From Halococcus saccharolyticus DSM 5350 (GTDB taxonomy: Archaea > Halobacteriota > Halobacteria > Halobacteriales > Halococcaceae), in assembly GCF_000336915.1 (NCBI RefSeq), contig NZ_AOMD01000025.1, forward strand, positions 222,431-286,430: a DNA stretch of 64,000 nt. Direction: 5' to 3'. The notes below the pieces were generated by a model that was given only the letters and a program-made list of their open reading frames with translations, did not search any database and had not been told where the DNA came from. Below are positions 8,799 through 17,755 of this stretch, in pieces. Made by a program: the position numbers and the translations under genes. The first letter of the stretch is position 1; every line of letters starts with the position of its first letter.

Positions 8799-9770
8799 AT
8801 GCAGGCTATCGTGCTCGCTGGCGGCTATGCGACGCGGCTCTGGCCGATCACGAAACATCGGCCGAAGATGTTTCTCCCGGTGGGCGACACGGTGATCATC
8901 GACCGGATCTTCGAGGAGTTGGAAAGCGACGAACGCATCGACGAAGTGTACGTCAGCACGAACGAGCGCTTCGCGGGTGCGTTCGAGGAACACCTCGCCG
9001 AAAGCGACTTCATGAAACCGCAGCTCAGCGTCGAGGACACCTCGGGCGAGTCGGAGAAGTTCGGCGTCATCGGCGCGCTCGCCCAGCTCGTCGAGCGCGA
9101 GAGGATCGACGACGATCTCCTCGTGATCGCGGGAGACAACCTCATCAGCTTCTCGATCAGCGACTTCGTGAACGAGTTCGAGGCGCGCGAGGCCCCGACG
9201 ATCGCGGCCTACGATGTCGGTTCCCGTGAACGCGCTACGTCGTTCGGTATCCTCGAACTCGGCGAAGAGGATCGGGTCGTGGACTTCGAGGAGAAACCCG
9301 ACGATCCGCCGAGCACGCTCGCCTCGATCGCGTGTTATGCCTTCCCGGCGGATGCGATCGCCTTCGACGAGTATCTCGCGGGCGACAACAACCCCGACGA
9401 ACCCGGCTGGTTCGTCCAATGGCTCCAGACCCAGCGGCCGGTCTATGCCTACACCTTCGACGACGCGTGGTTCGACATCGGCACCGCAGAAGGCTATCTC
9501 GAAACCGTCGCGTGGGCGCTGAACGGCGACACCGCGATCGAGCCCGACGCGACCGTCGAGAACAGCGAGATCGGCGACGACGTCCACATCATGGGTGGCG
9601 CAACGATCAAGAACGCCACCGTCGACCGCTCGGTAATATTCCCCGACGCCACCATCGAGAACGCGACGGTCACGGACTCGATCGTGGACGAGGACGCCCA
9701 CGTCGTCGGAACCGACCTCGCCGGCGCGCTCGTCGGCGCACACACGATGCTTCCCGACGGCAAGCGCTGA
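8799..9770 (+). CDS. Sugar-1-phosphate nucleotidyltransferase
   Basis: A 323-residue enzyme that joins an NTP to a sugar 1-phosphate to make an activated nucleotide sugar for glycans or surface-layer glycosylation. The N-terminal signature LAGGYATRLWPITKHRPK is at residues 6-23, and the catalytic Asp of the VIAGDNLISF motif near 110. The C-terminus (from about 245) is a short left-handed beta-helix of hexapeptide-type repeats (AIEPDATVENSEIGDD and onward). This layout is that of glucose-1-phosphate thymidylyltransferase/UTP-dependent paralogues; the exact sugar and nucleotide cannot be called. It is a single gene with its own promoter region. Confidence 0.93.
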   Translation: MQAIVLAGGYATRLWPITKHRPKMFLPVGDTVIIDRIFEELESDERIDEVYVSTNERFAGAFEEHLAESDFMKPQLSVEDTSGESEKFGVIGALAQLVERERIDDDLLVIAGDNLISFSISDFVNEFEAREAPTIAAYDVGSRERATSFGILELGEEDRVVDFEEKPDDPPSTLASIACYAFPADAIAFDEYLAGDNNPDEPGWFVQWLQTQRPVYAYTFDDAWFDIGTAEGYLETVAWALNGDTAIEPDATVENSEIGDDVHIMGGATIKNATVDRSVIFPDATIENATVTDSIVDEDAHVVGTDLAGALVGAHTMLPDGKR

Positions 9771-9861
9771 TCGGCTCGACGACGATCGATCGATCGATCG
9801 GACGATCGGATCGACGTATCGGGTCGGAACGTTCTTTACCGCCGTCGTGTAATCGAGAGCC

Positions 9862-9987
9862 ATGTCATCACGAGCGAAGCAGGCTATTGCGGTGCTGCTC
9901 GGCGTCGTGCTCGTCGCGTTCGGGGTTCACTACGTGTTGTTCGGCTCGCTCCCCCTCGGCAAGCCGGCACTCCTCGAAAGCGAATAG
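9862..9987 (+). CDS. Short single-helix membrane protein
   Basis: A 41-residue product starting MSSRAKQAIAVLLG. A basic N-terminus is followed by one hydrophobic helix (residues 8-27) and a short tail ending LLESE. A TATA-like TTCTTTA lies about 27 bases upstream of the ATG, which fits a leaderless transcript. Just before it, 9784-9800 is a simple GATC tandem repeat. I do not recognise the family; small one-helix proteins of this kind are common and conserved in haloarchaea. Confidence 0.6.
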   Translation: MSSRAKQAIAVLLGVVLVAFGVHYVLFGSLPLGKPALLESE

Positions 9988-10003
9988 CGTTCTCGGCTGA
10001 CGG

Positions 10004-10729
10004 TTATCGGGGTTCGAGCCACGCGTCGGTGATCCGAACCGTCCCACGAACGCCGTCCCACTCCGTTTCGTAGTCGATTTCGAGCCGCTGGTCCATATGT
10101 GGACCAGCAGTGACGAGCGTCTCGAACTCGCCACCCTCGCCGAGAACATGGACGCCGTACTCGTCGTGGAGGGCTTCGAGCTCGTCGAACGCAACGGCGT
10201 CGAGCGTGCGTCCGAGCCACGACTCGTCGAGGCCGCGAGCGGCGACATCGATTACACGGATCTCGAACCCCGCGTTCAGCATGTCGGCGGCGAGCGTGCG
10301 CGGATCGCGCTGCCAGAGCGGGGCGAACAGGTCGACATCGAGCCGGTCGCAGAGCGCCTCGATTCGGCTCGTCTGGAACTCGCTTTCGACCGCGCCCGCG
10401 ATCACGCCCGCGAGACCACCGTCGATCTGGGTGTCGAGGTCTCGGAGCGCGCGTTCGAGCGGTTCGATCTCGGCGTCGCCGCGCGCGCCCGAATCGGTCT
10501 GGTCGGCCCCCGCCGCATCGAGGTCGACCTCGACGAGATCGATCCCGATGGTCTCGGCGGCGAGACCGGCGAGGTCGGTCGCGGGGATGTGGTACATGTA
10601 CGACTCCGTCTCGGCGTGGACGGTCAAGAGGTGGGCGACCGGGAGCCCGCGTTCGAGCGCGCGGTACAGCGCCCACGAAGAGTCCTTGCCGCCGGAGAAC
10701 AGGCTCACCCACCCGCCGTCGTCAGTCAT
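10004..10729 (-). CDS. dph6: Diphthine--ammonia ligase family (Dph6-like ATP pyrophosphatase)
   Basis: A 241-residue protein of the PP-loop ATPase group. The N-terminal SGGKDSSWALYRALERG (residues 12-28) is the PP-loop. Later conserved blocks include GIIAG-like GVIAGAVESEFQTSRIE near 120-136, the CDRLDVDLFAPLWQRD stretch, and ALHDEYGVHVLGEGGEFET near 190-210, all typical of Dph6. The enzyme amidates diphthine on elongation factor 2, the last step of diphthamide synthesis in archaea. It stands alone between divergent and convergent neighbours. Confidence 0.93.
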   Translation of the reverse strand: MTDDGGWVSLFSGGKDSSWALYRALERGLPVAHLLTVHAETESYMYHIPATDLAGLAAETIGIDLVEVDLDAAGADQTDSGARGDAEIEPLERALRDLDTQIDGGLAGVIAGAVESEFQTSRIEALCDRLDVDLFAPLWQRDPRTLAADMLNAGFEIRVIDVAARGLDESWLGRTLDAVAFDELEALHDEYGVHVLGEGGEFETLVTAGPHMDQRLEIDYETEWDGVRGTVRITDAWLEPR

Positions 10730-10864
10730 GGGGTCACTACCACGTCCGGTGGGAAACCCGCTGTGATCGAACGGGGTTTGCCAATCGCATGTCGGTGACG
10801 GCCTGCGGGGTGCAGTCCGATCGAGACCCGAAAGTTAAGGATCCCGCCCCAGCTACGGGGGACG

Positions 10865-11296
10865 ATGCGTCGACAGCGTTCGGGAACACGGACGTGGCTC
10901 GCGGTCGCACTGGCGCTGCTGTACCCCGGAGCCGGGCATCTCTATCTCCGCAAGGGACTCCGGGCGCTGTTGTGGTTCGGGCTGGTGTTCGCGACCACCG
11001 CACTCTCGCTGCCGACCTCGGCCATCCCCGACTCGGGCGGAATCTCGGTCGAGACGATCATGGCGGCCAGCCGGGCGTTGCCGACGGCGGCCAGCACAGC
11101 CATCGTCGTCCTGTTCGCGCTTAGCACGATCGACGCCTACCGGCTCGCACGCCGGCGCAACCGTCGCGCTGCGGCGGCTGTGACGACGGAGGAAAACGGT
11201 GGCGAGCAGCACTGTCCACACTGTGGACGCGAAGGCGACAGCGAATTCGACTTCTGCCAGTGGTGTGGCGAACCGTTCGACGCGGACGGTTCGTAG
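10865..11296 (+). CDS. Membrane protein with C-terminal zinc ribbon
   Basis: A 143-residue protein. Residues 12-45 hold a YPGAGHLYLRKGLRALLW segment of the TM2-like kind (helix, GxGHxYLG-like turn, helix), a further helix spans about 75-92, and the C-terminus carries a double CxxC (CPHCGREG, then CQWCGEPF) that should bind one zinc. A TATA-like AAGTTAAGG about 30 bases upstream suggests a leaderless start at this ATG. The role is unknown; the family is common in haloarchaea. Confidence 0.82.
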   Translation: MRRQRSGTRTWLAVALALLYPGAGHLYLRKGLRALLWFGLVFATTALSLPTSAIPDSGGISVETIMAASRALPTAASTAIVVLFALSTIDAYRLARRRNRRAAAAVTTEENGGEQHCPHCGREGDSEFDFCQWCGEPFDADGS

Positions 11297-11350
11297 GCGC
11301 TACCGACCGTCGGGCGCGGGATAGAAACGCGTGGAGCGCTTCGATCCAGT

Positions 11351-11842
11351 ATGGGATACGCCTGTCCGGTCTGCGAGACACCACAGGCCGACGCGCGCCA
11401 CCTCGCCAACCATCTCGCGTTCACCGCGATGCTCGGCGACGACGACCACGAGGCGTGGCTCGACGACCACGCACCCGGCTGGGCCGACGCCGGCGAGAGC
11501 GACCTCGCCGACCGCGTCGTCGAACACGCCGAGTCGACCGAGTATCCACAGGTCTTCGAGGACACGACCGGTCACGACCACCGCGATCACGACAGCGACG
11601 ATCCTCTCCCGGGCGAACTCTTCGAGGACGACCGCGATGGAGCGCCGTCACGAACTCGAAGTCCGGATGCGCGTGGCGGCACGGATCTCGACCCCGAAAC
11701 CGCTGCGGCCGTCGAGAAGGCACGTGAGATGACGCGGCAGTCGAACACAGAAGACGATCCCGGCGCGTCCGGTACGACCGACGACAGTGACACGATCGAC
11801 GACTGCGACATGGCGGACGCAAACGGAGACGAAAACGGGTAA
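11351..11842 (+). CDS. DUF5810 family protein
   Basis: A 163-residue acidic protein beginning MGYACPVCETPQADARHLANHL. The CxxC plus the HLANH pair at residues 5-22 form a C2H2-like zinc site. A conserved acidic core (WLDDHAPGWADAG) follows, and the last 60 residues are low-complexity Asp/Thr-rich. It precedes the DUF5809 gene by 24 bases; the two families are usually adjacent in haloarchaea. The function is unknown; a nucleic-acid or protein-binding adaptor is possible. Confidence 0.88.
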   Translation: MGYACPVCETPQADARHLANHLAFTAMLGDDDHEAWLDDHAPGWADAGESDLADRVVEHAESTEYPQVFEDTTGHDHRDHDSDDPLPGELFEDDRDGAPSRTRSPDARGGTDLDPETAAAVEKAREMTRQSNTEDDPGASGTTDDSDTIDDCDMADANGDENG

Positions 11843-11866
11843 CTGTTCGCCGGTCGAACCGCCGCC

Positions 11867-12283
11867 ATGCACACCGAGGGGCGGTTTGCGCCGGCGACGA
11901 CCGCGGAAGCGAAAGAGCGGTTCGACGCACTCGGGCCGACCGCTCAAACGGTGGTCCGGGAGGTAGCGACCGCGATGGAGTTCGAGAAGACAGAATACGA
12001 CGAACGGGTGACGAGCGAGGTGATCGAGCGCGCGCGGAACGCGCTGTTCGCCGCGTCGCTCGAAATCCACATCGGTACGCACGAGGAGTTCGAAACGTGG
12101 CGCGAGGGCAACCCCGATTACGAGGTGACGATCGCGGGCAACGAGAACGTCGATCGTGTGGCGTGGCACGCCGCCCCGTTCGCCGACCGCGCGGTCGCCG
12201 CAACGTTCGCCCACGAGGAGCGCGCCGCGGTCGAAACCCTCCGTAGACAGGCGTTCGGTCGGCTCTACCGTGATGAATTTTGA
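11867..12283 (+). CDS. DUF5809 family protein
   Basis: A 138-residue protein, mostly alpha-helical with many Glu and Ala and no membrane span, signal or Cys. Conserved-looking blocks are TAQTVVREVATAMEF and VDRVAWHAAPFADRAVAATF. It lies 24 bases after the DUF5810 gene, so the pair is very likely one transcript. The function is unknown; the constant pairing with DUF5810 suggests that the products work together. Confidence 0.87.
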   Translation: MHTEGRFAPATTAEAKERFDALGPTAQTVVREVATAMEFEKTEYDERVTSEVIERARNALFAASLEIHIGTHEEFETWREGNPDYEVTIAGNENVDRVAWHAAPFADRAVAATFAHEERAAVETLRRQAFGRLYRDEF

Positions 12284-12782
12284 AGCGCCAAGACGGAAAC
12301 CGCTACGGTCCGGGTGCGGTCGGCGCGCGGGAGCGGTGCGAGGTGCTCACTCCGTTCGCACCTCGATGCGAACGGGGAGCAACGTGACCCGTGAGCGCAC
12401 GAAGTGTGCGACTCGCGCGAGGTCTGCACGAGCGGTGCGAGGTGCGACCATAGGGAGCACCTCGATGCGAATAGCGCGAGACCTTCGGCCCGCGAGAAGA
12501 CGGCGAACGAAGTGAGCCGTGAGCGAAGCGAGTGCAGGCTCGTCAGAGCAACGCTCTGACGGTGGATGAGCGAACAAGCGAAGCGAGTGAGCGAATCGGT
12601 TGGGGAGGATATGGCCTGCGGTTCTCGTTTGCGACGTGATTCGCCTGGAGGAGTCAGTAGTCACCACCGAGTACGACGAGTAGACCGTTCAGACCCGTCC
12701 GTTCGAGAATATACCATCCGATTCGACACTCGCGCTGACCGGGAACGTCATCGTTTAGCGCCCCCCGAGCGCAGGGTGGGAC
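12284..12782. repeat. Gene-free region of palindromic G+C-rich repeats
   Basis: These 499 bases carry no convincing frame. They are packed with imperfect inverted repeats: GCGAGGTGCTCACTCCGTTCGCACCTCG at 12339-12366 (recurring near 12437), GCGAACGAAGTGAGC and GAGCGAAGCGAGTG. The style is that of the other intergenic repeats at 8.6, 14.8, 21.7 and 25.1 kb. Near the right end, GTTTAG at about 12753 is 30 bases before the first NUDIX gene and is a likely TATA element. Confidence 0.6.
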
Positions 12783-13325
12783 ATGAGCGAGCGCGCGGAG
12801 CACGATTGGCCGGTCGTCGAGTCCGTTACGGAGTACGAGACCGGCTGGTACACCGGCGGGTACGACCTCGTCGAACAGCCCGACGGCAGCACGAAAAAGT
12901 ACTACTGGGCCGCACTCCCGCCGGCGGTCGTCGTGGTCGCCCGGACCGACGACGAGATCGTCTTCGTCGACCAGTACCGACCCGCGATCGGCGAGCAGTG
13001 TCTCGAACTGCCTGCCGGAATCATCGAGGACGGCGAGTCCGCGAGCACAGCGGCCGCGCGCGAACTCCGCGAGGAGACCGGGTTCGATCCCGCTGGCGTC
13101 TCGATTCTAGAGGACTTCTGGGTTGCGACGGGGGTGCTCCGCCACCGCCGGGTGATCGCGTTCGCCGAGGGGCTGACACCCACCGAACGCAACCTCGACG
13201 ACAACGAGTTCCTGACAGTGACATCGGTCCCACTCGACGAGGCGCTCGCGGTCGCGCGATCGGAGCCGGCGAACGACGCCACGATCGAGGGGCTCCTACT
13301 CGCGCGTGAAGAAGGCCTGTTGTGA
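12783..13325 (+). CDS. NUDIX hydrolase, ADP-ribose pyrophosphatase-like
   Basis: A 180-residue hydrolase. The Nudix box begins [20 protein letters not shown] and continues EETGF (residues about 78-102), with all metal-binding Glu residues present. The N-terminal strand segment ([18 protein letters not shown]) and the [19 protein letters not shown] block are typical of ADP-sugar pyrophosphatases, which dimerise through this region. Its stop overlaps the GTG start of a second NUDIX gene of similar length. The exact substrate is not evident. Confidence 0.92.
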   Translation: MSERAEHDWPVVESVTEYETGWYTGGYDLVEQPDGSTKKYYWAALPPAVVVVARTDDEIVFVDQYRPAIGEQCLELPAGIIEDGESASTAAARELREETGFDPAGVSILEDFWVATGVLRHRRVIAFAEGLTPTERNLDDNEFLTVTSVPLDEALAVARSEPANDATIEGLLLAREEGLL

Positions 13326-13876
13326 CGACCGAGCCCTGGAAGCGGTCCGATCTCGATTGGCCGGTCCACGAGGCCGTCGTCGCGTGGGAGACACCCTTCT
13401 TCGAGGCAGGCTACGATGTCGTCGAGCGGCCCGACGGCGAGCGCGCGAACTATTACTGGCTGAACCCCTCGAACGCTGTGATCGTCCTCGCGGTCACGGA
13501 CGACGAACTCGTTCTCGTCGAACAGTACCGTCCGCGCCTCCGAACGCACACGATCGGACTCCCAGCGGGTGGAATCGAGGACAACGAGGAGCCGGCAGCG
13601 GCCGCACACCGTGAACTCCACGAGGAGACGGGATATCGTGCAGACGAACTTTCACACGTCGAATCCTACGTACCCTCCGGATGGACCCGCTACGTCCGCC
13701 ACGTCTTCTTCGCCACGGATCTCAAACCAGGAACACCTGCGCCGGACGACGGTGAGGTCATCGAAACGACGACGGCTCCGGTCGACGAGGTCCTCGATGT
13801 CGTTCGTTCGCGCGACACCGTCAACGGACTCGCGCTCACGCCGCTCTTGCTCGCCCGTGAAGAGGGGCTACTCTGA
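13322..13876 (+). CDS. NUDIX hydrolase, tandem paralogue
   Basis: A 184-residue paralogue of the preceding protein. It starts at GTG overlapping the previous stop (GTGA). The Nudix box is complete ([20 protein letters not shown] followed by EETGY), and the same ordering of blocks is seen ([40 protein letters not shown]). The two proteins share a C-terminal LLAREEGLL. They probably arose by tandem duplication and may form heterodimers. The substrate is likely a nucleoside diphosphate sugar; that is inference. Confidence 0.92.
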   Translation: MTTEPWKRSDLDWPVHEAVVAWETPFFEAGYDVVERPDGERANYYWLNPSNAVIVLAVTDDELVLVEQYRPRLRTHTIGLPAGGIEDNEEPAAAAHRELHEETGYRADELSHVESYVPSGWTRYVRHVFFATDLKPGTPAPDDGEVIETTTAPVDEVLDVVRSRDTVNGLALTPLLLAREEGLL

Positions 13877-13944
13877 GGCGGCGAGCGAACCGATCAACCG
13901 GAGTCGCTGGGTGTTTAGGGCTCGACGACCAATTACGTCCATCG

Positions 13945-14331
13945 ATGGACGAGGAAATTACGCCCGACGAACTCGCCGGGCTTCTCGACGCCGACGAGTC
14001 CGTCGCAGTCGTCGACATTCGCACGGCAACGGCGTTCTCGCACGGCCACATCCCTGGCAGTGAAAACGTCCCCTTCGAGGAACTCCCCCAGCGAGTCGAG
14101 GAGTTCGACGACGCGGACCGTATCGTGACGGTCTGCCCGCACGGCAAGGCGAGCCTCAAGGCTGCGTGGCTCTTCCAGTCCGCCGAAAGCACCGACGACG
14201 CCGCGATTCAGAGCCTCGCCGGCGGCCTCGATGCGTGGGACGGTGATCTCGAAGCGGCGACCGTCGACGATGGAACGGCGTCAAGCGGCGCGACGACCGC
14301 CGACGAAACGGCCACCAACGCCCCGTTTTAG
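13945..14331 (+). CDS. Rhodanese-like domain protein
   Basis: A 128-residue single-domain sulfurtransferase. The start follows a GTTTAGG TATA-like element at about 13911. Visible signatures are VVDIRTATAFSHGHIPGS (residues 27-44) and the active-site loop VTVCPHGKASLKAAWLF, with Cys near residue 64, then GGLDAWDGDLE at the end of the domain. A Thr/Ala-rich tail of about 25 residues follows. It may carry persulfide sulfur or act in stress. It lies alone after the NUDIX pair. Confidence 0.9.
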   Translation: MDEEITPDELAGLLDADESVAVVDIRTATAFSHGHIPGSENVPFEELPQRVEEFDDADRIVTVCPHGKASLKAAWLFQSAESTDDAAIQSLAGGLDAWDGDLEAATVDDGTASSGATTADETATNAPF

Positions 14332-14346
14332 CGGCGATTCGTTGTC

Positions 14347-14721
14347 TCACTCGTCGGAACCAGGTAGCGGTCGAAGCACGCCGTACCAGAGCCGATAGGC
14401 GATCGCTCCAACGTTTCCCCCAATCGAGAAACTGAGACGACCGCCCTCCGACTGAGGGAACAGCTTCGACATGAGAGCGGACTGAATACCCGAGAAAAGC
14501 GCACGACGCCAGCGACTCGTTCGGATGGCTCCGAAGTCGTGATCGTAGGCCCAGTAGTACGCGGCCTGATATCCCACTCCCGCAACGAACCATTGGGGAA
14601 CCAATGAGAGTGACTCCTCGTCGCCGGTAGCACGACGCCATCGGACGAATCGGTACATGATCGGCAGCAGGAGAACGTTACTGAGGAAAACGAGGCGTGC
14701 CTTCGTCCGACGACTGAACAT
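14347..14721 (-). CDS. Hypothetical membrane-associated protein
   Basis: A 124-residue protein with basic patches (FSRRTKARLVFL, RFVRWRRATG) and hydrophobic segments at about 9-25, 45-60 and 95-115. I recognise no family. A TATA box (ATTTATATC on the minus strand) is centred about 27 bases before the ATG, giving a leaderless start at 14721. The gene is convergent with the rhodanese gene 15 bases away. Confidence 0.65.
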   Translation of the reverse strand: MFSRRTKARLVFLSNVLLLPIMYRFVRWRRATGDEESLSLVPQWFVAGVGYQAAYYWAYDHDFGAIRTSRWRRALFSGIQSALMSKLFPQSEGGRLSFSIGGNVGAIAYRLWYGVLRPLPGSDE

Positions 14722-14743
14722 GCACCACGGTTCTGTTCATCGC

Positions 14744-14752
14744 GATATAAAT
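14744..14752 (-). promoter_or_regulatory. TATA box for the 14,721 gene
   Basis: ATTTATATC on the minus strand lies 23-31 bases upstream of the ATG at 14721, the spacing expected when transcription begins at or next to the start codon. Confidence 0.55.
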
Positions 14753-14755
14753 TTT

Positions 14756-15133
14756 TGGCAACATACCACGTCTCTCCATCCTGCTGTCGCCACACCGAAG
14801 ATACGCCGCCGGTTGGCGGTTGCGGTGCGAGCCTGGTGGATGAAGGGCGAGACGCGCGGAGCGCGCCGAGGGCTTCGGCTGTGCTGTGCAGTGCGGTCGC
14901 GGGCAGTTGCGGAAGGCACTAGCAGCTCTACCGCGAGCGCCGAAGGCGCGAGCGGATGTTTTTCATAAACGTTTTTGCGAGTAGCGAGGGACGCTCCGCG
15001 TCCCTCGTACCGTGCGAGCGGGCCTTCGGCCCGCGAGCAGAGAGTGGTGCGCGAGCGGCGCAAGGCGCTCACTTCGTTCGCGCCTCGTTGCGAACGGGGA
15101 GCGGAGCGAGCGCACCCGACGAAGTAAAAACGT

Positions 15134-15136
<3 letters not shown>
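14756..15136. repeat. Long palindromic repeat copy ending at the sui1 stop codon
   Basis: These gene-free bases contain the best-preserved copy of the dispersed element. The first part holds GCGGTGCGAGCCTGGTGGAT, GGGCTTCGGCTGTGCTGTG, GGAAGGCACTAGCAG and CTACCGCGAGCG. The second holds nested hairpins (CGAGGGACGCTCCGCGTCCCTCG, GCGGGCCTTCGGCCCGC). The outer arms TAAACGTTTTT (14966-14976) and AAAAACGTTTA (15126-15136) are exact complements, and the right arm supplies the TAA of sui1. The T-run would act as a terminator reading out of either side. Confidence 0.7.
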
Positions 15137-15454
<318 letters not shown>

Positions 15455-15496
15455 TTAAATACTGTCGGGACCGCTCGCAGGCGCAGTCGTGAACGG

Positions 15497-17755
15497 TTAC
15501 GATCGGCGGAACCGGCCGAGGATCGGTGTGCGCTCCCGGACGAGATCGGCGATCAGCTCGGCCGCCTCGTCGGCCTCGGCGTGAGTCGCCGAGCCCGCGT
15601 ACCGAGCGTGCTCGAATAGCTCCCCGACGCGTGCGGCACGGTCGTCCGCTCCCACGGCGGCGAGATACTCGCGCGGTGTCTCGCCCGAGCGCCGCGCCCG
15701 ATAGCGCTGTTCGAGCAGATATTCGAGGCGTTCGAACGCAGCCTCGACCTCGGCGGCCGGCGAGTCGTCGGGCAGATAGCGCAGCCAGAGCTCACGATAC
15801 GTTCGCTCGGCGGCGTCACTCCGCCGCACACCCGCGGCGAGCCCCACGAATGCAACCAGCCCGAACGCCCACTGCTCGCGCGTCGGCGAGGGGAGGCTCG
15901 GTCCCGAGCCCGACGCGTTGCCGGGCGTGCCGTTCGTCGCCGCCGAAGCGCCGCTTTGGGCCACCGGTGGCGGAGTTATCGTTCCGTTCACGCTGGTGGC
16001 TCCGTCCTCGGCGAGTCCCTGCAATCCACGCTGTCCGTCAGCGGCGTCGGCAGCCTCGGAGTCGTTCTCCCCGCCGATCGGCGTCGCGGTCGGCGTCGGG
16101 GTCCACTCGCCCTCGGCCGAACCGCTGGTGTCGACGTTGGTTGCGTTGTTGGCGCGCGCGTCTTCGAGGGAGGTGTCCTCGGTTGCGGTCCGTGGGCCAC
16201 CGGGCGTGGGATCGAACCGAACCCACCCCGTGTCGGGGAAGTAGACCTCGACCCACGCGTGACTGTCGAGTCCCCGGACGACCCACTCGTCCTCGGCAAC
16301 GCGCTGACCCTCGGTGTACCCCGTCACGAACCGTGCTGGGATGTCCTGCGTGCGCAGCATCGTGACCATCGTGGTCGCGAAGTAGACGCAGTACCCCTGC
16401 TCCATCTCGAAGAGGAACGCGTCGGCGATGTTGCCGTCAGGCCGGCTGACGTTGAGCGAGTAGCCCTTCGTTCGTTCGAGCCAGCGTTCGACGGTCCGTG
16501 CGGTGTCGTAAGGGTTGTCGGCGTTCGCCGTGATCCGGTCGGTCCGGCGTTCGACCCGATCGGGCGTGCTCCCCGGGAGGTTGGTGTAGCGCTCCAGCAG
16601 GTCTTCGGAGTAGTTTTGTCCCGCCGTGCGGAGTTCGTCGGGCGTTGCGGTCGGCTGCTGGCTCACCACGGAGTAGCTGTCGCCCGATTCGAACGCGTTC
16701 CCGGGCTGGAGGCCGTCGAGGTTGGTCACACTCGCGTCGTCGGCCGGCTCGCCCGAGACCTGAGTCGGCTTCCACGCTGCGGGCATGACGCCGATCGAGG
16801 TTTCGGCCGTGAACGTCTGCTCGATCGTCGTGGTGTTCCCCGGCGGGCCGGCGATCGAGCCATCGTAGGGTCGGGTGTCGCCGGTTCGAACCCAGCTCCC
16901 GCCGGTGTAGCGGTCGTAGGCCGCTGCGCGCCAGTAGCTTCCGTTGTTGCTCTCGACGGTGAACCGCACCTCCGGCGAGAGCGAGATCGATCCCTGGATC
17001 CCGACCCGGTCGCCGGCCGCCAGCAGGCTGCCCTCGACGGTGCTTGCGCCACCAGCGCCGCCGCCAGAGGGAACCAGTGGGTCGGATGCGCCGCCGGGGA
17101 CGATGCTCACGAGCGGCGCGAGCACGATCATTGCGGCGAGGACGATCACGAGCACCTCGGCGTGACCCGATCGACCCTCGTAGCGCTCGAGTTCGCCGAA
17201 GCCGACGACGCCTGCCGCCCCCGCAACGCCAGCGAGCACCACGAGAACGCCCGCATCGCTGGTCAGCACGAAGAAGCCGAGCGCCGCACCGCCGACGACC
17301 GCCGCGGCGACGTACCGTCGCCGGAGTGCGAAGTACCACGTCAGGAAGACCGGTGCGGGCGCGAACCCCGCAGCCCAGATCCCTGCCTCCGTGATCTGGA
17401 GGATCGAGAGCCCGGTCAGCAGCGCGAGCACGTCGGCGCGCACCGCGCCGAGCGATCGGAGCAGGAGTTCGCCGTTCGGCACCGCGAGGACGTAGCTCCA
17501 GAGACCGACCGCGAACAGTGCCGCCGCGATCACGAGCGCCAGCACGGCCGGCAGGAATCGCGCGAGCAGTGTCGCCGCGACGAGACTCGCGACCACGAAC
17601 AACACGAGTCGATCGCTCCCGCCGGCCACGTCGGTCACGTGAAAACAGACGGTCAGAAACGAGGCGATGAGCAGCCCCGCCGCACCAAGGGCAAGCCCGC
17701 GCCGCAGTCCGCCGGCGAGCCACGTTCGGTCCGACAGGACGGATCGGGTACTCAC
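15497..17755 (-). CDS. Transglutaminase-like membrane protein (TgpA type) with DUF4129
   Basis: A 752-residue membrane protein. About seven helices fill residues 15-230. An extracellular transglutaminase-like domain follows, with the catalytic Cys in EQGYCVYFATTMVTMLR (near 440), His in RGLDSHAWVEVYFPDTG and Asp in WVRFDPTPG (near 490). A Thr/Pro/Gly-rich linker comes next, then one helix near 640 and the cytoplasmic DUF4129 end. It is the last gene of a MoxR-DUF58-transglutaminase operon; its start overlaps the DUF58 stop. Related operons act in envelope protein maturation. The substrate is unknown. Confidence 0.93.
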   Translation of the reverse strand: MSTRSVLSDRTWLAGGLRRGLALGAAGLLIASFLTVCFHVTDVAGGSDRLVLFVVASLVAATLLARFLPAVLALVIAAALFAVGLWSYVLAVPNGELLLRSLGAVRADVLALLTGLSILQITEAGIWAAGFAPAPVFLTWYFALRRRYVAAAVVGGAALGFFVLTSDAGVLVVLAGVAGAAGVVGFGELERYEGRSGHAEVLVIVLAAMIVLAPLVSIVPGGASDPLVPSGGGAGGASTVEGSLLAAGDRVGIQGSISLSPEVRFTVESNNGSYWRAAAYDRYTGGSWVRTGDTRPYDGSIAGPPGNTTTIEQTFTAETSIGVMPAAWKPTQVSGEPADDASVTNLDGLQPGNAFESGDSYSVVSQQPTATPDELRTAGQNYSEDLLERYTNLPGSTPDRVERRTDRITANADNPYDTARTVERWLERTKGYSLNVSRPDGNIADAFLFEMEQGYCVYFATTMVTMLRTQDIPARFVTGYTEGQRVAEDEWVVRGLDSHAWVEVYFPDTGWVRFDPTPGGPRTATEDTSLEDARANNATNVDTSGSAEGEWTPTPTATPIGGENDSEAADAADGQRGLQGLAEDGATSVNGTITPPPVAQSGASAATNGTPGNASGSGPSLPSPTREQWAFGLVAFVGLAAGVRRSDAAERTYRELWLRYLPDDSPAAEVEAAFERLEYLLEQRYRARRSGETPREYLAAVGADDRAARVGELFEHARYAGSATHAEADEAAELIADLVRERTPILGRFRRS

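Noticed and set aside
8579-8800. Minus-strand 73-codon frame
   Set aside because: Falls in a repeat element and has no promoter or family features.
16880-16905. tRNA T-arm-like GGTTCGAACC
   Set aside because: Sits inside the transglutaminase coding region, and no acceptor stem or anticodon arm can be folded around it. I found no tRNA in the window.
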